Shown in pieces: positions 27,628-35,604 of a stretch of DNA of 64,000 nucleotides. Both the position numbers and the translations under genes were made by a program. The notes beneath the pieces were generated by a model. It was not told the DNA's origin and made no database searches. It saw only the letters and a program-made list of their open reading frames with translations. This stretch comes from Kangiella taiwanensis (GTDB lineage Bacteria; Pseudomonadota; Gammaproteobacteria; Enterobacterales; Kangiellaceae), in contig NZ_JAHCLT010000003.1 of NCBI RefSeq assembly GCF_020005165.1, forward strand, positions 372,001-436,000. Reading direction: 5' to 3'. The stretch's first letter is position 1; each line of letters opens with the position of its first letter.

Positions 27628-27630
27628 ATG

Positions 27631-27706
27631 TGGCATCCCGTAGGGGAGTCGAACCCCTGTTACCGCCGTGAAAGGGCGGTGTCCTAGGCCTCTAGACGAA
27701 CGGGAC
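27631..27706 (-). tRNA. tRNA-Glu (anticodon TTC)
   Basis: A 76-base cloverleaf with encoded CCA. The acceptor stem is GTCCCGT/ACGGGAT, the anticodon arm CCGCC-CTTTCAC-GGCGG has anticodon TTC, and the T arm is CAGGGGTTCGACTCCCCT. It is identical to the second copy at 31708-31783. Confidence 0.97.
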
Positions 27707-27942
27707 ACAAAACTTGTTGTTTGAAGCGGTTGTTACCGTATGCCTCAAACGCGGGCGAAATAATAATGTTATCGGGTATCTTTGTCAAAGGTTAATTGCA
27801 CTTTTTTTATGTTTTTTGCGATTTTTTTATTTTTTGCTCTAAAATCAATCACTTTGCTTAAATTTCAAACGCTTAAAAAAGAAAACCGCCAGAGCTAGGG
27901 CTACGGCGGCGTGTCACTACTCTTTTTATAGTGCTTTAATAA

Positions 27943-28443
27943 TTATGCATTTTCAGCTTGGCGTTCTTTCATACGCTTTTTCATGTGAGCCTTCTTTTCT
28001 TCCCAGCGCTTTTTCATCTTGGCTTTGATTTCAGCTTTCTTGGCTTGCTGTTCTGGGGTTAATAGCGCGTTGATTTGGTGGCTGGCGTTTGCTTTGATCA
28101 CGGCTTTGTCAGCGAATACCGATTGGTATTGAGCATGAAGGCTACGAACAGCTTGTTCGCTGTAGTCTGGGCTGTTTACAAGGTCTCGTAATGCTTGTTT
28201 ATAAGCTTTTAATGACTCATGAAGCCCCTTCTCCTGCTCTTTAGCGTTTTTCATGATACTTTTGACTTCGGATTTTTGCTCATCGCTCAGATCAAGCTTT
28301 TTCAGAATGTGCATCGCGCCATGGTGATGCTTTTTGGCATGATGTTTATGATTTGGACCGGCTTGTGCTGGTGCGATGGCTAAAGCGCCGGCGAACAAAG
28401 CAATCATTGATAAGTAAGCTAATGGTTTCTTTAAACTGCTCAT
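27943..28443 (-). CDS. Spy/CpxP-family periplasmic chaperone-like protein
   Basis: A 166-residue periplasmic protein with a signal peptide (SMIALFAGALAIAPAQA) and then a His/Lys-rich stretch (KHHAKKHHHGAMH). The helical Spy-like domain shows the two LTxxQ-type repeats as LSDEQ near residue 54 and LTPEQ near 128. Family members bind unfolded proteins and, as CpxP, damp the CpxA sensor. It is divergent from a cpxR/cpxA-like pair with a CpxR box between them, which strongly supports a Cpx-type role. The His-rich N-terminus suggests metal binding, an inference. Confidence 0.85.
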   Translation of the reverse strand: MSSLKKPLAYLSMIALFAGALAIAPAQAGPNHKHHAKKHHHGAMHILKKLDLSDEQKSEVKSIMKNAKEQEKGLHESLKAYKQALRDLVNSPDYSEQAVRSLHAQYQSVFADKAVIKANASHQINALLTPEQQAKKAEIKAKMKKRWEEKKAHMKKRMKERQAENA

Positions 28444-28523
28444 AATATTTCCTTTCAGTTGATGTGTTTATTTTGAACAGTTAACAGTCTACGCCCCGCT
28501 TTGCTAAGCAACGCTAAGCGAGT

Positions 28524-28539
28524 GTAAAGTTTAAGTAAA
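28524..28539 (+). promoter_or_regulatory. CpxR box
   Basis: GTAAA-N6-GTAAA matches the known CpxR recognition pattern of two GTAAA half-sites. It lies in the divergent gap between the spy/cpxP-like gene and cpxR, as expected for an autoregulated Cpx system. Confidence 0.7.
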
Positions 28540-28627
28540 AGTAGTTTATTCAAATCGTGAAGAAGGATATAACATAAGCTAGTGATATTATTGATAAAAC
28601 TCCGGTAACGTCCAATTAGTCCTTAGC

Positions 28628-29332
28628 ATGAGTAAACAAGTCTTAATAATTGATGATGACAAAGAGCTTTCGGGTTTGTTGCTCGAATATTTGTCGAGCG
28701 AACAAATCCATTGCGATCAAGCCTTTGATGGCGAGTCGGGGCTGAATTACTGCAAGCAAAAGCCGTATGACTTGGTACTGCTGGATATTATGATGCCTGG
28801 AATTGATGGCCTTGAGACGCTAAAAGAGTTGCGTCGCTTTAGCAAGGTACCTGTTTTGATGCTAACCGCTAGAGGCGAAGACTACGATAAGATTTTAGGT
28901 TTAGAATTAGGTGCTGATGATTACCTACCTAAGCCTTTTAATCATCGTGAAATGTTGGCTCGCGTTAAAGCGATTTTGCGCCGCTTTGATTACGCGCAGG
29001 AAGAAAAGAAAAGTAATATCCAAAAAGCCGGAACCTTGGTCATGAATCATAATACGCACATGGTTCATATTGATGGCGAAGAAATCGAGCTGACGGGCAC
29101 TGAGTATCAGTTTTTGGCCTTTTTGTTAGAGAACTTTGGTAACTTAGTCAATAAAGATGAGCTGAGTAGAGAAATCTTAGGACGTCGTATTGTGCAGTAT
29201 GATCGCAGTATTGATGTTCATATCAGTAACTTACGCAAAAAACTAAAACCTGAATCTGAGCTGGAGATTAAAACCATACGCGGCTCAGGTTATCGTTTAG
29301 TCAATAGAGAATTATCGGACTCCCTCAAATAA
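28628..29332 (+). CDS. cpxR: Response regulator, OmpR/CpxR type
   Basis: A 234-residue DNA-binding response regulator. The receiver domain has the acidic pair IIDDD near 8-11, phosphoacceptor D53 (LVLLDIMMPG), the switch Thr in MLTARGE and Lys in DYLPKPF. The C-terminal winged helix ends with DVHISNLRKKL and IKTIRGSGYRLV. The stop is followed two bases later by the kinase start. The divergent CpxP-like gene and GTAAA box point to CpxR rather than another OmpR-type regulator. Confidence 0.88.
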   Translation: MSKQVLIIDDDKELSGLLLEYLSSEQIHCDQAFDGESGLNYCKQKPYDLVLLDIMMPGIDGLETLKELRRFSKVPVLMLTARGEDYDKILGLELGADDYLPKPFNHREMLARVKAILRRFDYAQEEKKSNIQKAGTLVMNHNTHMVHIDGEEIELTGTEYQFLAFLLENFGNLVNKDELSREILGRRIVQYDRSIDVHISNLRKKLKPESELEIKTIRGSGYRLVNRELSDSLK

Positions 29333-29333
29333 T

Positions 29334-30713
29334 ATGCTTAAAGCGCTTAACCCTTTTAACTCTCTCTTTGGCAGAATCTTCCTTGGATTTTGGGGAACGG
29401 TTTTAATTATCGTTGGTGCGGTCTTGCTGATCAATCAACAACTGGCCAACTGGGATAAAGTACGCCCAGCTGACAAGTATCAGCTGAAGTCATTGCATAA
29501 AGTCTCCGATATGCTGACCGAAGTACCCCATTACAATATTAAGAAACTTGCTAAGAAGCTGGAAAACAAGTTTAAAAACACCATGATCGTGCTGAAAGAT
29601 GCCGATACGGGGAAGCTGGTTTATCCTCCAAAAATTCACCCTCGTCTAAACAAAGGCATCATTTCTAACTTGGCTTTGAAAGCTGAGCCCTTACAAGTTC
29701 GAGATGAACATATCACCATTTTTGGTCCGAAACTTTTTGATCGTGGTGATAAAAGCTATCAGCTGATGTTGATATCAAAAAACCGTCATGCCGACCATTT
29801 TTGGATTCAGCTGTGGAAAATGCCGATTTGGCTCAAGTTAATACTTTTAGCTTTAGTCACCCTTGTCCCCTGCTGGCTAATTGCTCGTAACATCAGTAAG
29901 CCTGTGACCAAACTGCGTCACAGCAGCCAAACTCTGGCAGGCGGTGACTTACAACATAGAGTTGATGGATTTGAGAAACGCCAAGATGAAATTGGTTATC
30001 TTGCCAGTGACTTTAATAATATGGCGGACAAATTATCGTCGCTGATCAGTTTATATAAACGTCTGTTGGCAGATGTCTCACACGAACTTCGCACCCCTCT
30101 TACCCGCCTAGAGCTTTCTTTGGCGATGGCATTAAAAGAGCCAGAAAACAATCAAAGGCAATTGGAACGAGCAGAACGTGAGTTGCATAAACTGGATGAC
30201 ATCATCGGTAACGTTTTACGCTTGGCAAAACTGGAAAACCACGAAGTTTCTATCGAACAAGAAGACGTTGATTTAACGGATTTATTGTCGCAAATCATAC
30301 GTTCATGCCAACTCGAAGCTCGCGAGAAAGATATTGTGATTGATAGCGATATTGAGGATGATCTGACGCTCATTGGCGATGAAATACTGCTCAGTTTTGC
30401 CTTTGATAACGTCATTCGAAACGCTATCAAATACAGCCCAGAGAGTAGTCACGTTTGCGTGCACTCGGCGCAGGAAACTGGAGTCATCAAAGTCATCATC
30501 AAGGACCAAGGAACTGGAGTTGACGAACATGAGCTTGAACAATTATTCGTGCCCTTCTTCCGCGGTAAACAGGCGATACAAGAATCCAACGGCGCAGGCC
30601 TCGGCCTCGCTATCGCCAGCAAAGCGATAATGCGCCATGGCGGCACGATCTATGCGGAGAATGCCACTCCTAATGGACTAAAGGTTACTATTGAGTTGCC
30701 AATTACAAGTTAG
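29334..30713 (+). CDS. cpxA: Sensor histidine kinase, CpxA type
   Basis: Inner-membrane sensor of 459 residues. It has an N-terminal helix (IFLGFWGTVLIIVGAVLLI), a periplasmic domain of about 140 residues, a second helix near 165-185 and a HAMP linker. The kinase core has H250 in DVSHELRTPLTRLEL, the N box in FDNVIRNAIKYSP, DQGTGVDEHEL and the G box GAGLGLAIAS. It is coupled to the regulator gene. It is expected to sense envelope stress, and to phosphorylate and dephosphorylate CpxR. Confidence 0.87.
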   Translation: MLKALNPFNSLFGRIFLGFWGTVLIIVGAVLLINQQLANWDKVRPADKYQLKSLHKVSDMLTEVPHYNIKKLAKKLENKFKNTMIVLKDADTGKLVYPPKIHPRLNKGIISNLALKAEPLQVRDEHITIFGPKLFDRGDKSYQLMLISKNRHADHFWIQLWKMPIWLKLILLALVTLVPCWLIARNISKPVTKLRHSSQTLAGGDLQHRVDGFEKRQDEIGYLASDFNNMADKLSSLISLYKRLLADVSHELRTPLTRLELSLAMALKEPENNQRQLERAERELHKLDDIIGNVLRLAKLENHEVSIEQEDVDLTDLLSQIIRSCQLEAREKDIVIDSDIEDDLTLIGDEILLSFAFDNVIRNAIKYSPESSHVCVHSAQETGVIKVIIKDQGTGVDEHELEQLFVPFFRGKQAIQESNGAGLGLAIASKAIMRHGGTIYAENATPNGLKVTIELPITS

Positions 30714-30722
30714 AGGTGAGTT

Positions 30723-30824
30723 GTATAACGCCCGGCTAAATCAGCAAATTTTTGGTGATGGTTTTATGCGCGTTTACACGAAAGATAGTAGCGGAAACTT
30801 TTCCGACACAACCGCTTATTAAAC
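30723..30824 (-). other. attC-like sequence at the 3' end of the PD-(D/E)XK-like gene
   Basis: Read on the minus strand, the stretch begins GTTTAATAAGCGG over the gene's stop codon and ends GATTTAGCCGGGCGTTATAC. The ends can pair with the R-box/spacer/L-box layout of integron attC sites (TAAT, three unpaired, CGGTTG...GTC), using several G-T pairs. The terminal GCCGGGCGTTA resembles Vibrio repeat ends. The consensus is imperfect and no integrase is in the window. Confidence 0.3.
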
Positions 30825-31253
30825 ATTTGGCTCTCCAAGAAACTCAGAGATTAAAAGCCATTTCTCCTCATATTCTTCGTAGTTAGGAATATCTTTGAGA
30901 TTTACCTTGCCCCAGTTTTTACTGCGGGGAGCAGACTCAATTACATCAACAGGAAAAACATAATACCTTGGTGGTAAAACTTCTTTTTTGCCATCTTTTG
31001 AACCTCGATTAAGCAAAACCACAACAACGAAATCACAACAGAAGTTTTTGATAGGAAAACCGCCAGCACCAGTGCGCCACCTACTTTTGACCTGAACCAT
31101 AGCAGATTTATTTGATTCGGGATTTGTGGCCACCAAATCGTAACCTGGCATATTAGTATACGTTTTATACGAGGCGATCTTATGTAGCAGAAGCTGGCCA
31201 AGAACCAAAAATTCAGCACCTTCAGCTTCCAGCCTTGTATCTAATCTTGCCAT
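30819..31253 (-). CDS. PD-(D/E)XK nuclease-like protein of unknown function
   Basis: A 144-residue soluble protein. The segment MPGYDLVATNPESNKSAMVQVKSR has the Asp...(Gln)-x-Lys spacing of the PD-(D/E)XK fold, with an early Glu (EAEGAEFLV) as a possible fourth residue. Such small proteins are often annotated as restriction-like or DUF4365-like, but no precise family could be assigned. It lies alone between the two tRNA-Glu repeats, is AT-rich, and has an attC-like sequence at its 3' end. All three suggest horizontally acquired cargo. A nuclease role is inference. Confidence 0.6.
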   Translation of the reverse strand: MARLDTRLEAEGAEFLVLGQLLLHKIASYKTYTNMPGYDLVATNPESNKSAMVQVKSRWRTGAGGFPIKNFCCDFVVVVLLNRGSKDGKKEVLPPRYYVFPVDVIESAPRSKNWGKVNLKDIPNYEEYEEKWLLISEFLGEPNV

Positions 31254-31516
31254 GTGACTCCTTGATGCTTAACTTGAGAACATCACAGATTCGGTTATAA
31301 CCTGCTAATGTATAAAAATAATTTTTGTCATTGCCAAAAGGTAGCTAGCGCCGTAACAAAGACAGTCTTGAAGTGCACTATCTCTCGAAATTACAATGAA
31401 ATATGTACTAAATGGCTATTTCCCTACAGCCCTATTACAGTATTCTTTTTGGTTTAAGTTTGTAGAGGTTACTGGAAGCTCAGGCCTGAGTCAAAGTGTT
31501 AGAGTGAAGCATTGCG
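31254..31516. other. Intergenic region, no gene seen
   Basis: AT-rich sequence upstream of the PD-(D/E)XK-like gene. It contains the GGTTATAACCTGCTAATGTATAA motif in two blocks (31293-31315), shared with 26683-26705. Nothing else is supported up to the start of repeat copy B. Confidence 0.4.
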
Positions 31517-31674
31517 GGGCGTAGAGTTTTGTTCCCGTAGGGGAGTACTCAGCACATCCTGTGCTTCGCCCTTCGGGCCAGCGTCGCTCTGCTCCGCTGT
31601 TAAAATTTGTTCCAGACAAATTTTTCGAACCCTTACAGGGGTTCTCCATCCCCATACAGAATATACAGACATAA

Positions 31675-31700
31675 AAAAACCTGGCATATAGCCAGGTTTA
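31675..31700 (-). terminator. Terminator of tRNA-Glu (copy B)
   Basis: Same AACCTGGC/GCCAGGTT stem as in copy A, directly after the tRNA 3' end on the minus strand. Confidence 0.7.
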
Positions 31701-31707
31701 TTTTATG

Positions 31708-31783
31708 TGGCATCCCGTAGGGGAGTCGAACCCCTGTTACCGCCGTGAAAGGGCGGTGTCCTAGGCCTCTAGACGAACGGGAC
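31708..31783 (-). tRNA. tRNA-Glu (anticodon TTC)
   Basis: Identical in all 76 bases to the gene at 27631-27706, with encoded CCA. It lies 111 bases downstream of tRNA-Ala on the same strand and probably shares its transcript. Confidence 0.97.
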
Positions 31784-31894
31784 ACAAAACTTTTACATCT
31801 TTCAATTTAAGATTTTGTTCTTAGTGCGCGGCGCTTATCGTGGAAATTTGCATGAGCAAATGACGAGTTAAGCAACAAAGCAATAAGACAAAAT

Positions 31895-31970
31895 TGGTGG
31901 AGCTAAGCGGGATCGAACCGCTGACCTCTACACTGCCAGTGTAGCGCTCTCCCAGCTGAGCTATAGCCCC
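31895..31970 (-). tRNA. tRNA-Ala (anticodon GGC)
   Basis: A 76-base cloverleaf with encoded CCA. It begins GGGGCTATAGCTCAGCTGGG. The anticodon arm is CTACA-CTGGCAG-TGTAG with anticodon GGC, and the T arm contains GGTTCGATCC. Confidence 0.97.
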
Positions 31971-32099
31971 AAACAGGCGCGCATTTTAGCACGGAGGTCG
32001 ATCCTGTCAACTGGATTTTGGCGTATTTTATCGACTTGGGTTTTAAAGCTTTGTATAGTGCTGACACGAGATTAAACCAAATGGGAACATTCACTAAGC

Positions 32100-34139
32100 A
32101 TGAAATATTTATCAATTTTATTGGGTTTGTCAGTGGCGAGCATCAGTGTAGCTGCTGAACCAAGGAGTTTTACTGCTGAAGATATGGTCACCTTCAACCG
32201 AGTGGGTGCGGCGACACTTTCTCCTGACGGCGAAACTGTGGCTTACCAGCTGAGAACCACTGACTTAGAGGCGGACCGAGGACGTTACGACATTTATACG
32301 GTATCGAGTACAGGCGGTGACGCTCAGCAAATTACAAAACACGCAGCGGCAGACACTTCCCCTACTTGGTCTGCTGATGGCAAGAAGCTGTATTTTTTAT
32401 CAAGCCGTACGGGTTCAAGCCAACTACATAGCTATGATTTTAAATCCCAGTCTATCGAGCAGGTCAGTGACTTCCCAGTTGGCGTCGATACATTTAAGCT
32501 ATCTAGCGATAATAGCCACATTGTGTTCAGCGCTACAGTTTTTCCTGAATGTGAGCGCTTGATCTGCAGCAAGGAGAACTTTGATAAGCGTGCTAAGCAA
32601 AAAGCTACAGGGAAGCTCTACAATAAAACCTTCGTGCGTCACTGGGATCAGTGGCTGGACGGTACTCAAAGTAGACTCTTCAGTGCTGAGTTAACCCAGA
32701 ACGTTTCAACAGCGACACGACTATCGCACGCGTTGAACGGTAACGTCCCTTCTCGCCCCTTCGGCGGTGCTGAAGAATATACCATCAGTCCTGATGGAAA
32801 GACGGTTGTCTTTACTTTGCGGGTTGCTGACGAGAAAGAGTCACGATCAACTAATTTTGATTTGTACCAAGTACCTATCAATGGCGGCGACATCACAAAT
32901 ATCACGCAAGCGAACAAGGCATGGGACACACAGCCTGTCTTTAGTCCTGATGGTTCCAAGCTCGCTTGGTTAGCCATGGATCGTCCTGACTTTGAGGCTG
33001 ATCGTTTGCAAATTCACCTAAAAGATTTAAAGACTGGCGAAGTCACCAATTTAACTAAAGACTGGGATCGCTCAGTCTCAAGCTATGCTTTCAGTCAAGA
33101 CGGAAAGACGCTTTACGTCACTGGTAACAATATTGGTAAAAAGTCGTTGTGGGCATTTGATATTGCGAGCAAAACATCAAAGCTATTAACACATAAAGGT
33201 TACGTGGGTGGCGTAAGCGTAGGCGAAGAGCAATTAATTTATCAATATGATGACTTGAAGAAGCCTGCTGATTTATACCGTTTCGATTTATCCAGTGGCG
33301 AATCCCAACAAATTACTCAAGTCAACCAATCTGTACTCAAAGACATCGCTTTTGGAGACTATGAGCAATTTAGCTTCGAAGGTTGGAACGATGAAACGGT
33401 TTACGGTTACGCGGTAAAGCCTGCTGACTTTGATCCTGAAAAAGAATACCCTCTCGCTTTTTTAATCCATGGCGGACCGCAAGGCAGTTTTGGTGATCAT
33501 TTCCACTACCGTTGGAATCCACAAACTTATACTGGCCAAGGCTTCGTTGCTGTAATGATCGACTTCCATGGCTCTACAGGCTACGGTCAAGAGTTCACCG
33601 ACTCGATTACTGGCGACTGGGGCGGTAAACCGCTCGTCGACTTGCAAAAAGGGATGGCGTATATCGATGAGACTTATGACTTTATTGATACTGACAATAG
33701 TTGTGCGCTAGGAGCATCGTATGGCGGCTACATGATTAATTGGATTGCCGGCCAATGGCCCGATCAATTCAAGTGCTTAGTCAACCATGACGGTATTTTT
33801 GATAACCGTATGATGTATTACGCAACAGAAGAGTTGTGGTTCGTCGAGTGGGAAAATGGTGGAACCTATTACGACACACCTGAAACATTCGAAAAGCATA
33901 ACCCTGTCCACCACGTTAAAAACTGGAAAACACCCATGCTAGTGGTTCAAGGAACTAAAGACTTCCGGGTTCCTGAAACACAGTCTTTAGGCACTTTTAC
34001 TGCTCTACAAAGACAAGGCATTCCCAGCCAGTTCTTAGTGTTCGAGAACGAGAACCATTGGGTACTAAAGCCTAACAACAGCATCCAATGGCACAATGTT
34101 GTTAATAATTGGCTTCATAAATGGCTTAGCGATAAATAA
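32100..34139 (+). CDS. S9 family prolyl oligopeptidase/dipeptidyl-peptidase-like protein
   Basis: A secreted serine peptidase of 679 residues. A signal peptide (KYLSILLGLSVASISVAA) is followed by a WD-like beta-propeller (about 30-400) with repeated LSPDG, WSADGKKL and FSPDGSKLAW motifs. The alpha/beta hydrolase domain has S540 (GASYGGYM), D621 (GTKDFRVP) and H653 (NENHWV). This is the layout of DPP-type acylaminoacyl/dipeptidyl peptidases that trim peptides in the periplasm. It is a single gene followed by a terminator. The exact dipeptide preference is unknown. Confidence 0.93.
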   Translation: MKYLSILLGLSVASISVAAEPRSFTAEDMVTFNRVGAATLSPDGETVAYQLRTTDLEADRGRYDIYTVSSTGGDAQQITKHAAADTSPTWSADGKKLYFLSSRTGSSQLHSYDFKSQSIEQVSDFPVGVDTFKLSSDNSHIVFSATVFPECERLICSKENFDKRAKQKATGKLYNKTFVRHWDQWLDGTQSRLFSAELTQNVSTATRLSHALNGNVPSRPFGGAEEYTISPDGKTVVFTLRVADEKESRSTNFDLYQVPINGGDITNITQANKAWDTQPVFSPDGSKLAWLAMDRPDFEADRLQIHLKDLKTGEVTNLTKDWDRSVSSYAFSQDGKTLYVTGNNIGKKSLWAFDIASKTSKLLTHKGYVGGVSVGEEQLIYQYDDLKKPADLYRFDLSSGESQQITQVNQSVLKDIAFGDYEQFSFEGWNDETVYGYAVKPADFDPEKEYPLAFLIHGGPQGSFGDHFHYRWNPQTYTGQGFVAVMIDFHGSTGYGQEFTDSITGDWGGKPLVDLQKGMAYIDETYDFIDTDNSCALGASYGGYMINWIAGQWPDQFKCLVNHDGIFDNRMMYYATEELWFVEWENGGTYYDTPETFEKHNPVHHVKNWKTPMLVVQGTKDFRVPETQSLGTFTALQRQGIPSQFLVFENENHWVLKPNNSIQWHNVVNNWLHKWLSDK

Positions 34140-34176
34140 TAGCCAAACTTTATAACTAATCTAACTCAATGATTTC

Positions 34177-34200
34177 AAAGGCGCTTTTTTAGCGCCTTTT
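34177..34200 (+). terminator. Terminator of the S9 peptidase gene
   Basis: The stem AAAGGCGCT/AGCGCCTTT with loop TTTTT and a short T tract. Confidence 0.75.
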
Positions 34201-34332
34201 GTATGTCTGAATGGTGTCAACTGAAACATTTGTTAACTTTTTGTCACTACAAAACATTAGTTATCAGTCCACTCGCTCCGTATAATGTAACAATCAAAAT
34301 TTTTCTAGTGCTAAAGTACTTTGCGGGGCTTT

Positions 34333-35595
34333 ATGAATAAACGAATAATAGTAGGAATTGCCATTGTAGCTGCTTGTTTTGCGGGTATCACTTTTTTGAG
34401 CTCTTTAAAACCAGAGCCACCAAAGAAAAAACCTGTAGTACAAGCTACAATCGTTGAGACTAAAGTTGTTAATAAGGAATCTACACAGTTTATTGTCGAC
34501 AGCCAAGGTCCTGTGCAGCCAGTAATCAACACCAACTTAGTTGCAGAAGTCAGCGGTCGAATCACGAAAGTATCCGACAAATTTCGTGTGGGTTCATTTA
34601 TTAAGGAAGGCGACCTCCTTCTCGAAATTGACCCAGCAAACTACATTGCCAGCGTCCGTTCAGCGGAAGCTAATCTAGCTCAAGCAAAAGCAAACTTGCA
34701 AAATGCCCAGGCAACAACTGATCAAGCACGTAAAGATTGGGAAAAAATTGGCCGCGGTGAGCCAAACGATTTAGTACTAAGAATCCCGCAGCTCAATCAG
34801 GCTAAGGCAGCCGTACAGTCAGCAGAAGCCGCTTTGTACAGAGCTCGACAAGATTTGGAACGAACCAAAGTTAAAGCGGGATTTGACGCGTTGGTTAAAA
34901 CTAAAAATGTTGGATTAGGACAGTTCGTGAATATGGGCTCTCCTGTGGCAACATTGTTCGGTACTAGTACCGCAGAAGTTCGCCTTCCGATACCGGATCA
35001 ACAAATCGCTTATTTAAACTTGCCTCAACAAGGTGACGACAAAACCTATCCTGACGTCAGACTGAGCGGTGTTTTCGCTGGTGAAGAAAAAGAATGGTTT
35101 GGTAAATTGGTACGTACCGAAGGCGTTGTTGAAGAAAGTAACCGCTTAACCTACTTAGTCGCTCAAATTGATGACCCATACGGTTTAGAAAAGTCCAGAG
35201 AAACCCCACTACGCTACGGCACATTCGTTCAAGCTGAAATCGCAGGTAAAGAGCGAGACGGACTGATCACTCTTCCACGCCAAGCTTTATACTATGGCAA
35301 TAAAGTTCTCACATTAGTAAACGAAAGTGAAATAGAGCTCGTTGAAGTTGAGTTAGCTCGTACCGAAAGCAACACAATTTTTATCAGCTCAGGTTTGGAA
35401 GATGGCCAAGAAGTCATTACGACTCCTGTACAAAACCCGGTAAATGGCATGAAAGTTAAAAAACTTTCAACGCTACAAGCTGAGAGACAAAAGGCAGCGC
35501 AAGAAAAATTAGCAGATCAGAAGAGCGATGATAAGCAGTCAAGCAACGATGCTGAGTCTGGCGAAAAATCACAAACAGCTTCTGTAAGTCAGTAG
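34333..35595 (+). CDS. RND efflux periplasmic adaptor (membrane fusion) subunit
   Basis: A 420-residue protein linking an inner-membrane RND pump to an outer-membrane channel. ATG 34333 is preferred over the TTG four codons earlier because it opens the anchor helix NKRIIVGIAIVAACFAGITF. A biotinyl-lipoyl-like half (LVAEVSGRITKVSDKFRVGSFIKEGDLLLEIDP), a coiled-coil hairpin (about 100-165), then the second lipoyl half (KAGFDALVKTKNVGLGQFV) and a beta-barrel domain follow. The tail is charged and low-complexity. The gene lies nine bases upstream of the pump gene. No outer-membrane channel gene is adjacent. Confidence 0.92.
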   Translation: MNKRIIVGIAIVAACFAGITFLSSLKPEPPKKKPVVQATIVETKVVNKESTQFIVDSQGPVQPVINTNLVAEVSGRITKVSDKFRVGSFIKEGDLLLEIDPANYIASVRSAEANLAQAKANLQNAQATTDQARKDWEKIGRGEPNDLVLRIPQLNQAKAAVQSAEAALYRARQDLERTKVKAGFDALVKTKNVGLGQFVNMGSPVATLFGTSTAEVRLPIPDQQIAYLNLPQQGDDKTYPDVRLSGVFAGEEKEWFGKLVRTEGVVEESNRLTYLVAQIDDPYGLEKSRETPLRYGTFVQAEIAGKERDGLITLPRQALYYGNKVLTLVNESEIELVEVELARTESNTIFISSGLEDGQEVITTPVQNPVNGMKVKKLSTLQAERQKAAQEKLADQKSDDKQSSNDAESGEKSQTASVSQ

Positions 35596-35604
35596 GAGTC
35601 GGGA

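Larger units (their letters stand above)
27441..27715. repeat. 275-bp direct repeat containing tRNA-Glu, copy A
   Basis: Near-identical to 31517-31792 in the same orientation, differing at a handful of positions with one small indel. It comprises a multi-hairpin segment, a terminator and a whole tRNA-Glu gene. The copies are 4,076 bases apart. Confidence 0.9.
31517..31792. repeat. 275-bp direct repeat containing tRNA-Glu, copy B
   Basis: Second copy of the 27441-27715 repeat, same orientation, including the multi-hairpin segment, terminator and an identical tRNA-Glu gene. Confidence 0.9.
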
